From an uncultured Lachnospiraceae bacterium (GTDB lineage Bacteria > Bacillota > Clostridia > Lachnospirales > Lachnospiraceae), in the NCBI GenBank assembly GCA_910577825.1, contig CAJTOK010000018.1, positions 1 to 59,436 on the forward strand: DNA of 59,436 nucleotides, given 5' to 3'. The notes under the pieces are model-generated. The model worked only from the letters and a program-made list of their open reading frames with translations. It ran no database searches and was not told where the DNA came from. This document shows, piece by piece, positions 1-8,988 of this stretch; the stretch's first letter is position 1; each line of letters opens with the position of its first letter. The translations under genes were made by a program, and so were the position numbers.

Positions 1-70
1 TCCCTTGTCTATTATAACAGATTTTTTATATCATGTCCAAAAGACTAATTGAAGAAAATAAATAAAGGTG

Positions 71-99
71 TTGACAAACAGGAAATTGCATATTAGAAT
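71..99 (+). promoter_or_regulatory. Sigma-A promoter of the str operon
   Basis: A perfect TTGACA at 71-76 and TAGAAT at 94-99 are separated by 17 bp. This is a strong vegetative promoter about 85 bp before the rpsL start. Bases 1-70 show no recognisable gene. Confidence 0.8.
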
Positions 100-185
100 A
101 AACAGGTATGTATTTTTAGCATATTTTGGGCAGCAATGCTGCCAGAAAAAGAAAGGGACTAATATAAAAACAGGAGGTGAAAATA

Positions 186-599
186 ATGCCAACATTTAAC
201 CAGTTAGTCAGAAAAGGAAGAAAGGTTTCAGCTAAGAAGTCTAATTCCCCTGCACTCCAGTACACATACAACTCACTTAATAAAAAGGTTGTAGAACAGA
301 GTTCCCCACAGAAAAGGGGTGTTTGTACTGCTGTACGTACTGCCACACCTAAAAAGCCTAATTCAGCACTCAGGAAAACAGCCAGGGTACGTCTTTCAAA
401 TGGTATGGAAGTAACAAGTTATATCCCAGGTGAGGGACATAATTTACAGGAGCATAGTGTTGTTCTTATACGTGGCGGCAGGGTTAAGGATTTGCCTGGT
501 ACAAGATACCATATTGTACGTGGCAAGCTTGATACAGCCGGCGTTGTAAACAGGAAGCAGGCCCGCTCTAAATATGGAGCAAAGAGACCTAAGAAGTAA
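186..599 (+). CDS. rpsL: 30S ribosomal protein S12
   Basis: Ribosomal protein S12 of the small-subunit decoding centre. The 137-aa product starts MPTFNQLVRKGR and carries the universal TPKKPNSALRK segment and the PGEGHNLQEHS loop. The lysines and proline linked to streptomycin resistance are wild-type-like (KKPNS; GRVKDLPG). The ATG at 186 follows an AGGAGGTG at 172-179; an in-frame GTG at 177 lies inside that site and would add three residues not seen in the family, so the ATG was chosen. It is the first gene of the conserved rpsL-rpsG-fusA-tuf order. Confidence 0.97.
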   Translation: MPTFNQLVRKGRKVSAKKSNSPALQYTYNSLNKKVVEQSSPQKRGVCTAVRTATPKKPNSALRKTARVRLSNGMEVTSYIPGEGHNLQEHSVVLIRGGRVKDLPGTRYHIVRGKLDTAGVVNRKQARSKYGAKRPKK

Positions 600-768
600 T
601 ATTCACTAATTTGGGGAAGTGCCGGATTAATTTCACATTTATTATATAAATAAAATTATCTGGTGCGGACACAGAATACCGTGAGTACCTATGAATTAAT
701 AATAGCAATGTGTATATAATACAGTTATGCTGTAAACATTGTTAAATAATGTTAAGGAGGGAAGTAAC

Positions 769-1239
769 GTGCCACGTAAAGGACATATACAGAAAAGAGA
801 TGTATTAGCAGACCCTGTATACAAGAATAAAGTTGTCACAAAGCTTATAAATAACATTATGCTTGACGGCAAGAAGGGGATTGCACAGAAAATTGTTTAT
901 GGCGCTTTTGAAGAGATAGCAGAGAAATCTGGCAAAGATGCAGTTGAGGTGTTTGAGGAGGCTATGAACAATATTATGCCGCAGCTTGAAGTTAAGGCAA
1001 GGCGTATCGGTGGTGCAACCTACCAGGTTCCTATCGAAGTAAGGCCTGACAGAAGACAGGCTTTAGCACTCCGCTGGCTCACCCTTTATTCACGTAAGAG
1101 GGGCGAGAAAACCATGAAAGAAAGACTTGCTAATGAAATTTTAGACGCATCTAATAATACAGGTTCTGCTGTAAAGAAGAAAGAAGACATGCATAAGATG
1201 GCAGAAGCAAATAAAGCTTTCGCACATTACCGCTGGTAA
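769..1239 (+). CDS. rpsG: 30S ribosomal protein S7
   Basis: Ribosomal protein S7, a 16S rRNA 3'-domain binder and assembly initiator. The 156-aa product begins MPRKGHIQKRDVL, has the GGATYQVPIEVRP motif, and ends with the usual EANKAFAHYRW-type tail. The GTG at 769 follows AAGGAGGG at 754-761; a longer reading from TTG at 739 would add ten non-homologous residues, so it was rejected. It lies 169 bp after rpsL; that gap holds no obvious gene or terminator, so the pair is probably co-transcribed. Confidence 0.97.
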   Translation: MPRKGHIQKRDVLADPVYKNKVVTKLINNIMLDGKKGIAQKIVYGAFEEIAEKSGKDAVEVFEEAMNNIMPQLEVKARRIGGATYQVPIEVRPDRRQALALRWLTLYSRKRGEKTMKERLANEILDASNNTGSAVKKKEDMHKMAEANKAFAHYRW

Positions 1240-1290
1240 TAAACGGCAGCAGGTTTGCTGATGCAATATTAAATCAGGAGGTAAAGAGCC

Positions 1291-3408
1291 TTGGCTGGAA
1301 GAGAATATCCACTAGAGAGGACAAGGAATATCGGTATTATGGCGCATATCGATGCTGGCAAGACAACATTGACTGAGCGTATTTTATATTATACCGGTGT
1401 TAATTATAAGATTGGTGATACCCATGAAGGCACTGCTGTAATGGACTGGATGGACCAGGAGCAGGAGAGGGGTATTACAATCACATCTGCGGCTACTACT
1501 TGCCACTGGACACTTGAAGACCATACAAAGCCAATGGATGGTGCATTAGAGCACCGTATCAATATTATTGATACACCGGGACACGTTGACTTTACAGTTG
1601 AAGTTGAACGTTCACTCCGTGTACTTGACGGCGCTGTTGGTGTATTCTGTGCCAAAGGCGGGGTTGAACCGCAGTCAGAAAATGTCTGGCGCCAGGCCGA
1701 CACTTACAACGTACCTAGAATGGCATTTATCAATAAAATGGATATCCTGGGTGCAAACTTTTTCGGCGCTGTTGGCCAGATAAGAGAGAGATTAGGTAAA
1801 AATGCAATAATCGTCCAGCTGCCAATAGGCAAGGAAGACGAATTTAAAGGGATTATAGATTTATTTGAGATGGAAGCTTACATCTATAATGATGAAAAGG
1901 GTGATGACATCTCAGTTGTCCCAATTCCTGATGATATGAAAGAACAGGCAGAAGAATACCATACAGAGCTTGTTGAGAAAATATGTGACCTTGATGATGA
2001 CCTTATGATGGTATATCTTGAAGGTGAAGAACCGCCAGTAGCTGATATGAAGAAAGCACTCCGTGCTGCTACATGTGAATGCAGGGCAGTGCCAGTATGC
2101 TGCGGTTCTGCTTACAGGAACAAAGGTGTACAGAAGCTTCTTGATGCTATTCTTGAATATATGCCTGCACCAACAGATATACCTGATATTACAGGTGTAG
2201 ATGATGAAGGCAATGAAGTAATACGCCATTCTTCTGATGAAGAGCCATTCTCTGCCCTTGCATTTAAGATTATGGCTGACCCGTTTGTTGGCAAGCTCGC
2301 ATTTATAAGAGTTTACTCAGGAACATTAAAATCAGGTTCTTATGTGCTTAATGCTACCAAGGGCAAAAAAGAGCGTGTAGGGCGTATTTTACAGATGCAC
2401 GCTAATAAAAGGGAAGAATTAGAGAAAGTTTATTCAGGTGATATTGCTGCTGCTGTAGGTTTTAAGCTTACAACAACAGGTGATACAATCTGTGATGAAC
2501 AGCATCCGGTTATACTTGAATCCATGGAATTTCCAGAGCCTGTTATTGAGCTTGCTATTGAGCCAAAGACTAAAGACGGGCAGACAAAGATGGGTGAAGC
2601 CTTAGCAAAACTTGCTGAAGAAGACCCTACATTCAAGCACCATACAGACCAGGAAACAGGCCAGACAATTATTGCAGGCATGGGCGAGCTCCATCTTGAA
2701 ATTATTGTAGACCGCCTGCTCAGGGAATTTAAAGTAGAAGCAAATGTTGGTGCTCCACAGGTTTCTTATAAAGAAACATTTACAGAATCCGTTGATGTTG
2801 ACAGCAAGTATGCTAAACAGTCCGGCGGACGTGGACAGTACGGGCACTGTAAAGTTAAATTTGAGCCTATGGACCCTAACGGTGAGGAAACATTTAAGTT
2901 TGAATCAACTGTAGTTGGCGGCGCTATTCCTAAGGAATATATACCTGCTGTTGGCGAAGGTATCGAAGAAGCAGCACAGGCAGGCGTGCTTGGCGGATTC
3001 CCTGTACTTGGTGTACATGCCACAGTATGGGACGGTTCATACCATGAAGTCGATTCAAGTGAAATGGCATTCCATATCGCAGGTTCAATGGCATTTAAAG
3101 ATGCTATGAAGAAAGCAAAACCAGTACTGCTTGAACCTATTATGAAGGTAGAAGTAACAATGCCTGAAGAATATATGGGTGATGTAATCGGTGATATAAA
3201 CGCACGCCGCGGCCGTATTGAAGGAATGGACGATATCGGCGGTGGCAAGATTGTAAGAGGCTATGTGCCACTTGCAGAAATGTTTGGTTATTCAACAGAC
3301 CTGCGTTCAAGGACACAGGGACGTGGTAACTATTCAATGTTCTTCGAGAAATACGAGCAGGTTCCAAAGTCTGTACAGGAAAAGGTACTTGCAGCAAAGA
3401 ACGCTTAA
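1291..3408 (+). CDS. fusA: Elongation factor G
   Basis: Translational GTPase that drives ribosomal translocation. The 705-aa length is normal. The G1 motif AHIDAGKTT lies near residue 18, DTPGH (G3) near residue 93 and NKMD (G4) near residue 147, followed by domains II-V and a conserved C-terminal GRGNYSM segment. The start is a TTG preceded by AGGAGGT; no closer ATG fits. It follows rpsG by 51 bp in the str operon. Confidence 0.97.
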   Translation: MAGREYPLERTRNIGIMAHIDAGKTTLTERILYYTGVNYKIGDTHEGTAVMDWMDQEQERGITITSAATTCHWTLEDHTKPMDGALEHRINIIDTPGHVDFTVEVERSLRVLDGAVGVFCAKGGVEPQSENVWRQADTYNVPRMAFINKMDILGANFFGAVGQIRERLGKNAIIVQLPIGKEDEFKGIIDLFEMEAYIYNDEKGDDISVVPIPDDMKEQAEEYHTELVEKICDLDDDLMMVYLEGEEPPVADMKKALRAATCECRAVPVCCGSAYRNKGVQKLLDAILEYMPAPTDIPDITGVDDEGNEVIRHSSDEEPFSALAFKIMADPFVGKLAFIRVYSGTLKSGSYVLNATKGKKERVGRILQMHANKREELEKVYSGDIAAAVGFKLTTTGDTICDEQHPVILESMEFPEPVIELAIEPKTKDGQTKMGEALAKLAEEDPTFKHHTDQETGQTIIAGMGELHLEIIVDRLLREFKVEANVGAPQVSYKETFTESVDVDSKYAKQSGGRGQYGHCKVKFEPMDPNGEETFKFESTVVGGAIPKEYIPAVGEGIEEAAQAGVLGGFPVLGVHATVWDGSYHEVDSSEMAFHIAGSMAFKDAMKKAKPVLLEPIMKVEVTMPEEYMGDVIGDINARRGRIEGMDDIGGGKIVRGYVPLAEMFGYSTDLRSRTQGRGNYSMFFEKYEQVPKSVQEKVLAAKNA

Positions 3409-3431
3409 ATTGGTTAATTACCAGAAAAGAC

Positions 3432-3460
3432 TTGAAAAATGGTTAATTTTGCAATATAAT
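3432..3460 (+). promoter_or_regulatory. Sigma-A promoter of tuf
   Basis: TTGAAA at 3432-3437 and a consensus TATAAT at 3455-3460 are separated by 17 bp in the 129-bp gap between fusA and tuf. It would give tuf its own strong transcript in addition to read-through from the str operon. Confidence 0.75.
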
Positions 3461-3537
3461 AATGCCCAGGGCATAATAAAGTGCGTAGAAAAACCGGGCA
3501 TTAAATTGCCTATTTATTTAAAGGAGGATTATATAAA

Positions 3538-4728
3538 ATGGCTAAAGAAAAGTTTGAAAGAACTAAACCCCATTGTAACATTGGTACTATCGGACACGTA
3601 GACCACGGCAAGACAACTTTAACAGCTGCTATTACAAAAACTCTTGCAGAAAGAGTTGCAGGAAAGAACGCAGCCGTAGATTTTGAAAATATTGATAAAG
3701 CTCCAGAAGAGCGTGAGAGAGGTATCACAATTTCTACAGCACACGTTGAATATGAAACAGAAGCAAGGCACTATGCACACGTTGACTGCCCAGGCCATGC
3801 TGACTATGTAAAGAACATGATTACTGGTGCTGCACAGATGGACGGCGCTATCCTTGTTGTTGCTGCTACAGACGGTGTTATGGCACAGACAAAAGAGCAC
3901 ATCCTGCTTTCACGCCAGGTTAACGTTCCTTATATCGTTGTATTCCTTAACAAGTGCGATATGGTTGATGATGACGAACTTATCGAATTAGTAGAAATGG
4001 AAGTTTCAGAAGCACTTGAAGAGTATGGCTTTACAGACTGCCCAATTATCAAGGGTTCAGCACTTAAAGCACTTGAAGACCCAAGTGGTGAATGGGGCGA
4101 CAAGATTATGGAACTTATGTCAACAGTTGACGAATATATTCCAAATCCAGAGCGTGACACAGATAAGCCATTCCTTATGCCAGTAGAAGACGTATTCACA
4201 ATTACAGGACGTGGTACAGTTGCTACAGGACGTGTAGAAAGAGGTACACTCCATCTTAACGATGAACTTGAAATCCTTGGTGTTAAGGAAGAAAGCAATA
4301 AAACAGTAGTAACAGGTATTGAAATGTTCCGTAAGATGCTTGATGAAGCACAGGCTGGTGACAATATCGGTGCACTTCTCCGTGGTATCAACCGTGACCA
4401 GATTGTACGTGGACAGGTTCTTGCTAAACCAGGAAGCGTAACATGCCATAAGAAATTTACAGCACAGGTATACGTATTAACAAAGGATGAAGGCGGACGC
4501 CACACACCATTCTTCAACAACTACCGTCCACAGTTCTACTTCAGGACAACAGATGTAACAGGTGTTTGCGAATTACCTTCAGGCACAGAGATGTGTATGC
4601 CTGGTGATAACGTAGAAATGACCATTGAACTTATCCATCCAGTAGCAATGGAGCAGGGTCTTAACTTTGCTATCCGTGAAGGTGGAAGGACAGTAGGTTC
4701 AGGTAAGGTTGCTACAATTATTGAGTAA
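3538..4728 (+). CDS. tuf: Elongation factor Tu
   Basis: GTPase that delivers aminoacyl-tRNA to the ribosome. The product is 396 aa, the usual length. The G1 motif GHVDHGKTT is near residue 19, DCPGHADY near residue 81 and NKCD near residue 136; domains II and III follow and the end reads GSGKVATIIE. The ATG has a good AAGGAGG site. The protein-coding sequence uses a restricted codon set, as expected for a very highly expressed gene. Confidence 0.97.
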   Translation: MAKEKFERTKPHCNIGTIGHVDHGKTTLTAAITKTLAERVAGKNAAVDFENIDKAPEERERGITISTAHVEYETEARHYAHVDCPGHADYVKNMITGAAQMDGAILVVAATDGVMAQTKEHILLSRQVNVPYIVVFLNKCDMVDDDELIELVEMEVSEALEEYGFTDCPIIKGSALKALEDPSGEWGDKIMELMSTVDEYIPNPERDTDKPFLMPVEDVFTITGRGTVATGRVERGTLHLNDELEILGVKEESNKTVVTGIEMFRKMLDEAQAGDNIGALLRGINRDQIVRGQVLAKPGSVTCHKKFTAQVYVLTKDEGGRHTPFFNNYRPQFYFRTTDVTGVCELPSGTEMCMPGDNVEMTIELIHPVAMEQGLNFAIREGGRTVGSGKVATIIE

Positions 4729-4761
4729 TATAACTAACAAAGTTAAACACTTTATTTTATG

Positions 4762-4792
4762 GGGCTTTCCTAAGAACAGGAAAGCCCTTTTT
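4762..4792 (+). terminator. Rho-independent terminator after tuf
   Basis: A 10-bp perfect stem (GGGCTTTCCT / AGGAAAGCCC) with a 6-nt loop is followed by a run of T. It ends the str operon and isolates the restriction-modification genes downstream. Bases 4793-5068 contain no gene that I can support. Confidence 0.9.
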
Positions 4793-5068
4793 GAAATTTT
4801 GCAACATTGGAAAAGCGAAAAGCAGTACCAAAATGTTGCCAGAACAAAGCAGAAATGGTATAATCAGTGTCATAAATGAAGAATTTGCAAAGATAAATAA
4901 AACATAGCTAGCACCATGTAGTGGAAAGAGATTAATAGAGATGTAATATTTTTAAATATTGTTTAAAGCTGATAAATTTAAACTGGGAAAGCAGATATCA
5001 TACCAATGTATTTGAAATGCTGGTATTAATCAAAACAATGATTTAATTAATTGAAAAGAAGGTAAATA

Positions 5069-6556
5069 ATGTTAGATTGTATTATTGAATGTACAAATAA
5101 ATATATTGACAGTATGCCTAAAAAAGAGCGTAAAAAATATGGCCAGTTTTTTACAAGCAAAGAAACAGCGCGTTTTATGGCTGGACTATATGCTATTCCT
5201 GAAAATTTGTCCAATGTCTGCATTTTAGACGCAGGAGCAGGTTCAGGAATATTGTCGTGTGCGCTTTTAGAACGGCTGGAGCGGATGGCTTATATTCAGA
5301 CAATAGAATTGACTTGTTATGAGAATGATAGCAATATTTTGGGATTGTTAAGAGAAAACCTGCATACTTATCAGGCAAATTCTAAAAAAAACATACAAAT
5401 TCATATTATCACAGATAATTATATTACAAGCCAGTATTTGGACTTCAATCATATGTTAGGCGGCAATCCCAATCCTAAGAAATATGATTTTGTAATTGGA
5501 AATCCTCCATATATGAAGATACCTAAAGATGCGCCGGAAGCAACAGCTATGCCGGAAATTTGTTATGGCGCTCCCAATTTATATTTCATTTTTGCAGCAA
5601 TGGGATTATTTAATCTTGGTAATGAGGGGGAGATGGTGTATATTATCCCCCGTTCATGGACTTCTGGGGCTTATTTTAAGAGATTCAGACAGTATTTTCT
5701 GACAGAAGGGAAATTAGAGCATATTCATTTATTTGTAAGCAGGAATAAGGTGTTTGATAAAGAAGATGTATTGCAGGAAACAATCATAATAAAAGTAAAA
5801 AAAACAAACCAAACACCAGAAAAGGTTACAATTACTTCCTCGCAGTCAAATAATGATTTTGATAATCTGGCTTCGCTTATAGTACCGTATAGCCTTGTGG
5901 TTTCGGGAAATGATTATTATGTCTATTTAGTAACAGATGAAAAAGAAGTTTCTGTGTTAAAAAAGTTACATAGATTTGATAAAACATTACCAGATATCGG
6001 GCTAAAAATGAAAACAGGATTGACGGTTGATTTTCGTAATCGTGAAATACTTCGTGACAATGCAGAGGAAGGCGCAATTCCACTCTTTTATTCACAGCAT
6101 ATTAAACAAGGAGAAGTGTATTTTCCTATCCAGAAAGAGAACGAGTATGTAGTGACAAATCAAAAAGGACTAATGCAGGACAACAGGAATTATTTGTTTG
6201 TTAAACGTTTTACTGCAAAAGAAGAAAGGCGCAGATTGCAGTGTGGAGTATATTTATCAAAGAAATATCCACAGTATAAAAAAATCAGTACACAGAATAA
6301 AATAAATTTTGTAGATGGATTGATAACGGAAATGTCAGAATGCCTTGTGTACGGATTATATGTAATTTTTAATTCTACTCTTTATGATGAATATTATAGG
6401 ATTCTGAATGGTTCAACACAGGTAAATTCGACAGAAATTAATGCAATGCCTGTGCCTGATTTAGAAAGCATACAGGAAATGGGCAAAAAGCTAATGAAAA
6501 GCAAGGATATGTCAGAAAATAATTGTAATATAATATTGGAGGGATATTGTGGGTAA
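5069..6556 (+). CDS. Type II N6-adenine DNA methyltransferase
   Basis: Predicted modification enzyme that methylates adenine using S-adenosylmethionine. The 495-aa product has a GQFFT motif (motif X type) at residues 25-29, the SAM-binding DAGAGSG at 54-60 and the catalytic NPPY at 145-148. The C-terminal half probably holds target recognition. It overlaps the next gene by 8 bp, so the pair should be co-expressed. The neighbouring endonuclease resembles BsuBI/PstI, so CTGCAG is a reasonable guess for the site, but this is inferred from the partner and not from the methylase itself. Confidence 0.88.
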   Translation: MLDCIIECTNKYIDSMPKKERKKYGQFFTSKETARFMAGLYAIPENLSNVCILDAGAGSGILSCALLERLERMAYIQTIELTCYENDSNILGLLRENLHTYQANSKKNIQIHIITDNYITSQYLDFNHMLGGNPNPKKYDFVIGNPPYMKIPKDAPEATAMPEICYGAPNLYFIFAAMGLFNLGNEGEMVYIIPRSWTSGAYFKRFRQYFLTEGKLEHIHLFVSRNKVFDKEDVLQETIIIKVKKTNQTPEKVTITSSQSNNDFDNLASLIVPYSLVVSGNDYYVYLVTDEKEVSVLKKLHRFDKTLPDIGLKMKTGLTVDFRNREILRDNAEEGAIPLFYSQHIKQGEVYFPIQKENEYVVTNQKGLMQDNRNYLFVKRFTAKEERRRLQCGVYLSKKYPQYKKISTQNKINFVDGLITEMSECLVYGLYVIFNSTLYDEYYRILNGSTQVNSTEINAMPVPDLESIQEMGKKLMKSKDMSENNCNIILEGYCG

Positions 6557-7466
6557 AATTGATGAGGCAAGAGAATTTCTGAAAATGCTTGGAATGCCTA
6601 AAGCGCAGCAGGCGGATATTTGTTGTTATGTACTGTTGGCAATGGCAGGGATAAAGCAGGATACATTATGGAAAGATGCCAGAAATGAGTGGATTCGTAT
6701 CCATGATATTATACAGTTTGCCAATACGTATTATGGTTCGACGTATGCGGAAAATAGCAGGGAGACTTTTCGTAAGCAGGCATTACATCATTTTCGCAAT
6801 GATGCGCTTGCAGAGGATAATGGAAAAGCTACAAACAGTCCTAATTATAGGTACAGGCTTACAGAAGAAACATTGCAGATGATAAGAGTATTTCAAACAT
6901 CAGACTGGCAGAAATCTGTAAACCGGTTTTTGAAATACCATGAAAAACTGGTAGATATGTATGCTTCAAAAAAGAAAATGACAATGATGCCAGTGCGTAT
7001 AAATGGAGCTGATTTGCAATTTTCTACAGGCAAGCACAATGAACTACAGAGAGCTATTATTGAGGAATTTGCGCCACGGTTTGCTCCCAATTCAGAATGT
7101 TTATATGTTGGTGATACCACAGAGAAAGATTTGGTAAAGAATGTTGATAAGCTGAAAGAATTGGGATTTGAAATAACTTTGCATGACAAGATGCCAGATG
7201 TAGTTTTATACAGAGAAGATAAGAACTGGATATATTTTATTGAATCAGTGACTTCTGTAGGACCAGTGGATTCTAAAAGAATATTGGAAATATCTGAAAT
7301 GACAAAGAGTGTAACAGCAGGGAAAATCTTTGTAACAGCATTTCTTGATTTTAAGACTTATAAGAGATTTTCAGAGAGCTTGGCATGGGAAACAGAAGTC
7401 TGGATTGCTGGAATGCCAGAGCATATGATACATTTGAATGGGGATAAGTTTTTAGGACCGAGGTAA
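6549..7466 (+). CDS. BsuBI/PstI-family restriction endonuclease
   Basis: Predicted type II restriction enzyme partner of the upstream methylase. The 305-aa length is close to that of PstI-like enzymes. The C-terminal catalytic region carries MPDVVLYRE followed by the family-typical YFIESVTSVGPVD (about residues 214-240), where the PD...E arrangement is likely to supply metal ligands. The N-terminal third is a helical region of the kind seen in BsuBI/PstI proteins. The GTG start at 6549 lies inside the methylase 3' end and follows GGAGGG. CTGCAG occurs many times in this window (for example near 15064), so host DNA would need modification if the specificity guess is right. Confidence 0.85.
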   Translation: MGKIDEAREFLKMLGMPKAQQADICCYVLLAMAGIKQDTLWKDARNEWIRIHDIIQFANTYYGSTYAENSRETFRKQALHHFRNDALAEDNGKATNSPNYRYRLTEETLQMIRVFQTSDWQKSVNRFLKYHEKLVDMYASKKKMTMMPVRINGADLQFSTGKHNELQRAIIEEFAPRFAPNSECLYVGDTTEKDLVKNVDKLKELGFEITLHDKMPDVVLYREDKNWIYFIESVTSVGPVDSKRILEISEMTKSVTAGKIFVTAFLDFKTYKRFSESLAWETEVWIAGMPEHMIHLNGDKFLGPR

Positions 7467-7611
7467 AAAATAGAGTAACTTATTAATAAATTGGTGAAAG
7501 TAATTTGATTTTTCAATATACATTGGGCGGTAATGTTTTCAAAGAACAAAAGGTAAAAAAAGATATGGCATTATTAATATTTTAGTGTTTTAGGAAAGAA
7601 AGGACGTAAAT

Positions 7612-8076
7612 ATGGAGTATATAACAGCAGCTCCAGATATGGCAGATGCAATTTATAATGTTTTACATACAACAATTAAAACAGTATATCCAAAGTATTA
7701 TCCTAAAGAGGTAGCAGATTTTTTCTGTAAACATCATAACAGGGAACATATTTTAGATGGAATAGCATCTGGAAATATGGGAGTATTAATGGATGGCAAT
7801 GTTATTGCCGGGACAGGCTGTTTTGATAATAACCATATTACAGGAGTGTATGTGCTGCCATGTTACCAGAAAAAGGGATTTGGCACGCAGATTATGGATT
7901 CTTTGGAAACAAAGATTATACAAAAATATAATGTATCTATACTGGATGCTTCACTTCCGGCAGTGTGTTTATATGAAAACAGGGGATATAAGACAGTGGG
8001 ACATGGGATTTATGAATTAGAAAATGATGTTAAACTGGTTTATGAAATTATGGAGAAGAAACTGGTGTCTGGCTGA
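7612..8076 (+). CDS. GNAT family N-acetyltransferase
   Basis: Predicted acetyl-CoA-dependent N-acetyltransferase of 154 aa. The acetyl-CoA binding loop reads VLPCYQKKGFGTQ (Q-x-x-G-x-G type) near residues 82-94, preceded by the ITGVYV strand and followed by the LYENRGYKTVG helix-strand common in GNAT folds. The substrate cannot be told from sequence. It is monocistronic, with a 145-bp upstream gap after the endonuclease gene and a long hairpin after it. Confidence 0.85.
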   Translation: MEYITAAPDMADAIYNVLHTTIKTVYPKYYPKEVADFFCKHHNREHILDGIASGNMGVLMDGNVIAGTGCFDNNHITGVYVLPCYQKKGFGTQIMDSLETKIIQKYNVSILDASLPAVCLYENRGYKTVGHGIYELENDVKLVYEIMEKKLVSG

Positions 8077-8092
8077 AAAAGGATATTTGCAT

Positions 8093-8140
8093 TAATAAAG
8101 GCATGGCAGCTGTTTTTACCCGGCCTCCATGCCTTTATTA
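8093..8140. terminator. Long hairpin between convergent genes
   Basis: A 14-bp perfect stem (TAATAAAGGCATGG / CCATGCCTTTATTA) with a 20-nt loop lies between the convergent GNAT gene and the 185-aa gene. The stem has an A-rich left edge and a T-rich right edge, so it could act in both directions, although no long T run follows it. Confidence 0.6.
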
Positions 8141-8169
8141 CATCCTTTATGCACCAGTTTGCCAATATA

Positions 8170-8727
8170 TTATAACATACATTCAAGAAGTGCTGAATTA
8201 GTTGGAAGATATATTTCTGCTATCTTATGGCTTTCTGAACCATATGTATGTTTAGCAAATATATTACAAATTTTATCATGTGTTTCTGTTGTATACTTTA
8301 AGTTGAATATCTTGGCGATACGGTTAAAGAATACAGGTGATATAGAATATCCCCATTCTTCGGTATCATTTTCATTAATAAGCTTCGGCGTAATCTTTAT
8401 AACTTTCCCGGTAACCGTATTGCGTGCAGTAAGGATAATAAAACCTGTAGTTTCATCTGCTGCACAAGTAAGTTCACATATATCATTCTCATCAATACGG
8501 AAATCAAGGGCAGCCAGAAGACCAGGGTCAACACTGGCAAACGGGTCGAAAAGGTCCAGTATTATATGGTCACTGTCGCCTGTAATAAGAGTGATAAGCT
8601 TATCAATGCTCTTCTGGTTCATTACATCACTGTTAATGGAATTTCTTTTGTCGTTGAGGAAATCAACTAAAGCATCAACCTCTTTCTGGTTAAGTAAGGA
8701 AAAACTTGGCTTTTGTATATCGCTCAT
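8170..8727 (-). CDS. Unknown protein with FliM-like N-terminal motifs
   Basis: A 185-aa soluble protein that I do not recognise as a named family. Near its N-terminus are two similar segments, LLNQKEVDALVDFL (about residues 10-23) and VMNQKSIDKLITLI (about 35-48). Both resemble the LSQxEIDALL peptide with which FliM docks phosphorylated CheY. The remainder is an acidic mixed alpha/beta sequence without signal peptide or membrane segment. The gene has its own AGG-type ribosome site and stands alone. A link to chemotaxis is inference from the motif only. Confidence 0.6.
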   Translation of the reverse strand: MSDIQKPSFSLLNQKEVDALVDFLNDKRNSINSDVMNQKSIDKLITLITGDSDHIILDLFDPFASVDPGLLAALDFRIDENDICELTCAADETTGFIILTARNTVTGKVIKITPKLINENDTEEWGYSISPVFFNRIAKIFNLKYTTETHDKICNIFAKHTYGSESHKIAEIYLPTNSALLECML

Positions 8728-8817
8728 ATTAATACCTCCAATATATTATGTAATTTTACCAAACCTTGTTATTGCACCACAAGGGCATCACTTATAGAAC
8801 TAAAGCGTTATATAAAC

Positions 8818-8862
8818 ATTATACATATAACCAGCCTATGTTTCAAGTATTATATGTATAAT
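8818..8862. repeat. 12-bp perfect inverted repeat
   Basis: ATTATACATATA at 8818-8829 is mirrored by TATATGTATAAT at 8851-8862. It lies between two divergent genes and could be an operator or an AT-rich hairpin. Nothing else is evident in 8728-8926. Confidence 0.5.
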
Positions 8863-8926
8863 TTTATAAATGTGTAAGGTGAACAGAATTACAGCTGGCA
8901 TATATTGGCGTGATTTTGGATTTTAC

Positions 8927-8955
8927 TTGAAATACGGCGGAAATTATGGTAGCAT
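8927..8955 (+). promoter_or_regulatory. Sigma-A promoter before membrane gene
   Basis: TTGAAA at 8927-8932 and TAGCAT at 8950-8955 are spaced 17 bp apart, 33 bp before the start codon of the 422-aa membrane protein gene. Confidence 0.6.
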
Positions 8956-8988
8956 GATGTTAGTATATATTATAAAGGCGGGGAGTTT

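Noticed and set aside
2766..3248. Open frame of 160 codons antisense to fusA.
   Set aside because: It follows from codon bias of fusA; low-complexity composition and no start signal.
3930..4520. Long open frame antisense to tuf (196 codons).
   Set aside because: It is a mirror of the strongly biased tuf codons, has no ribosome site and no family pattern.
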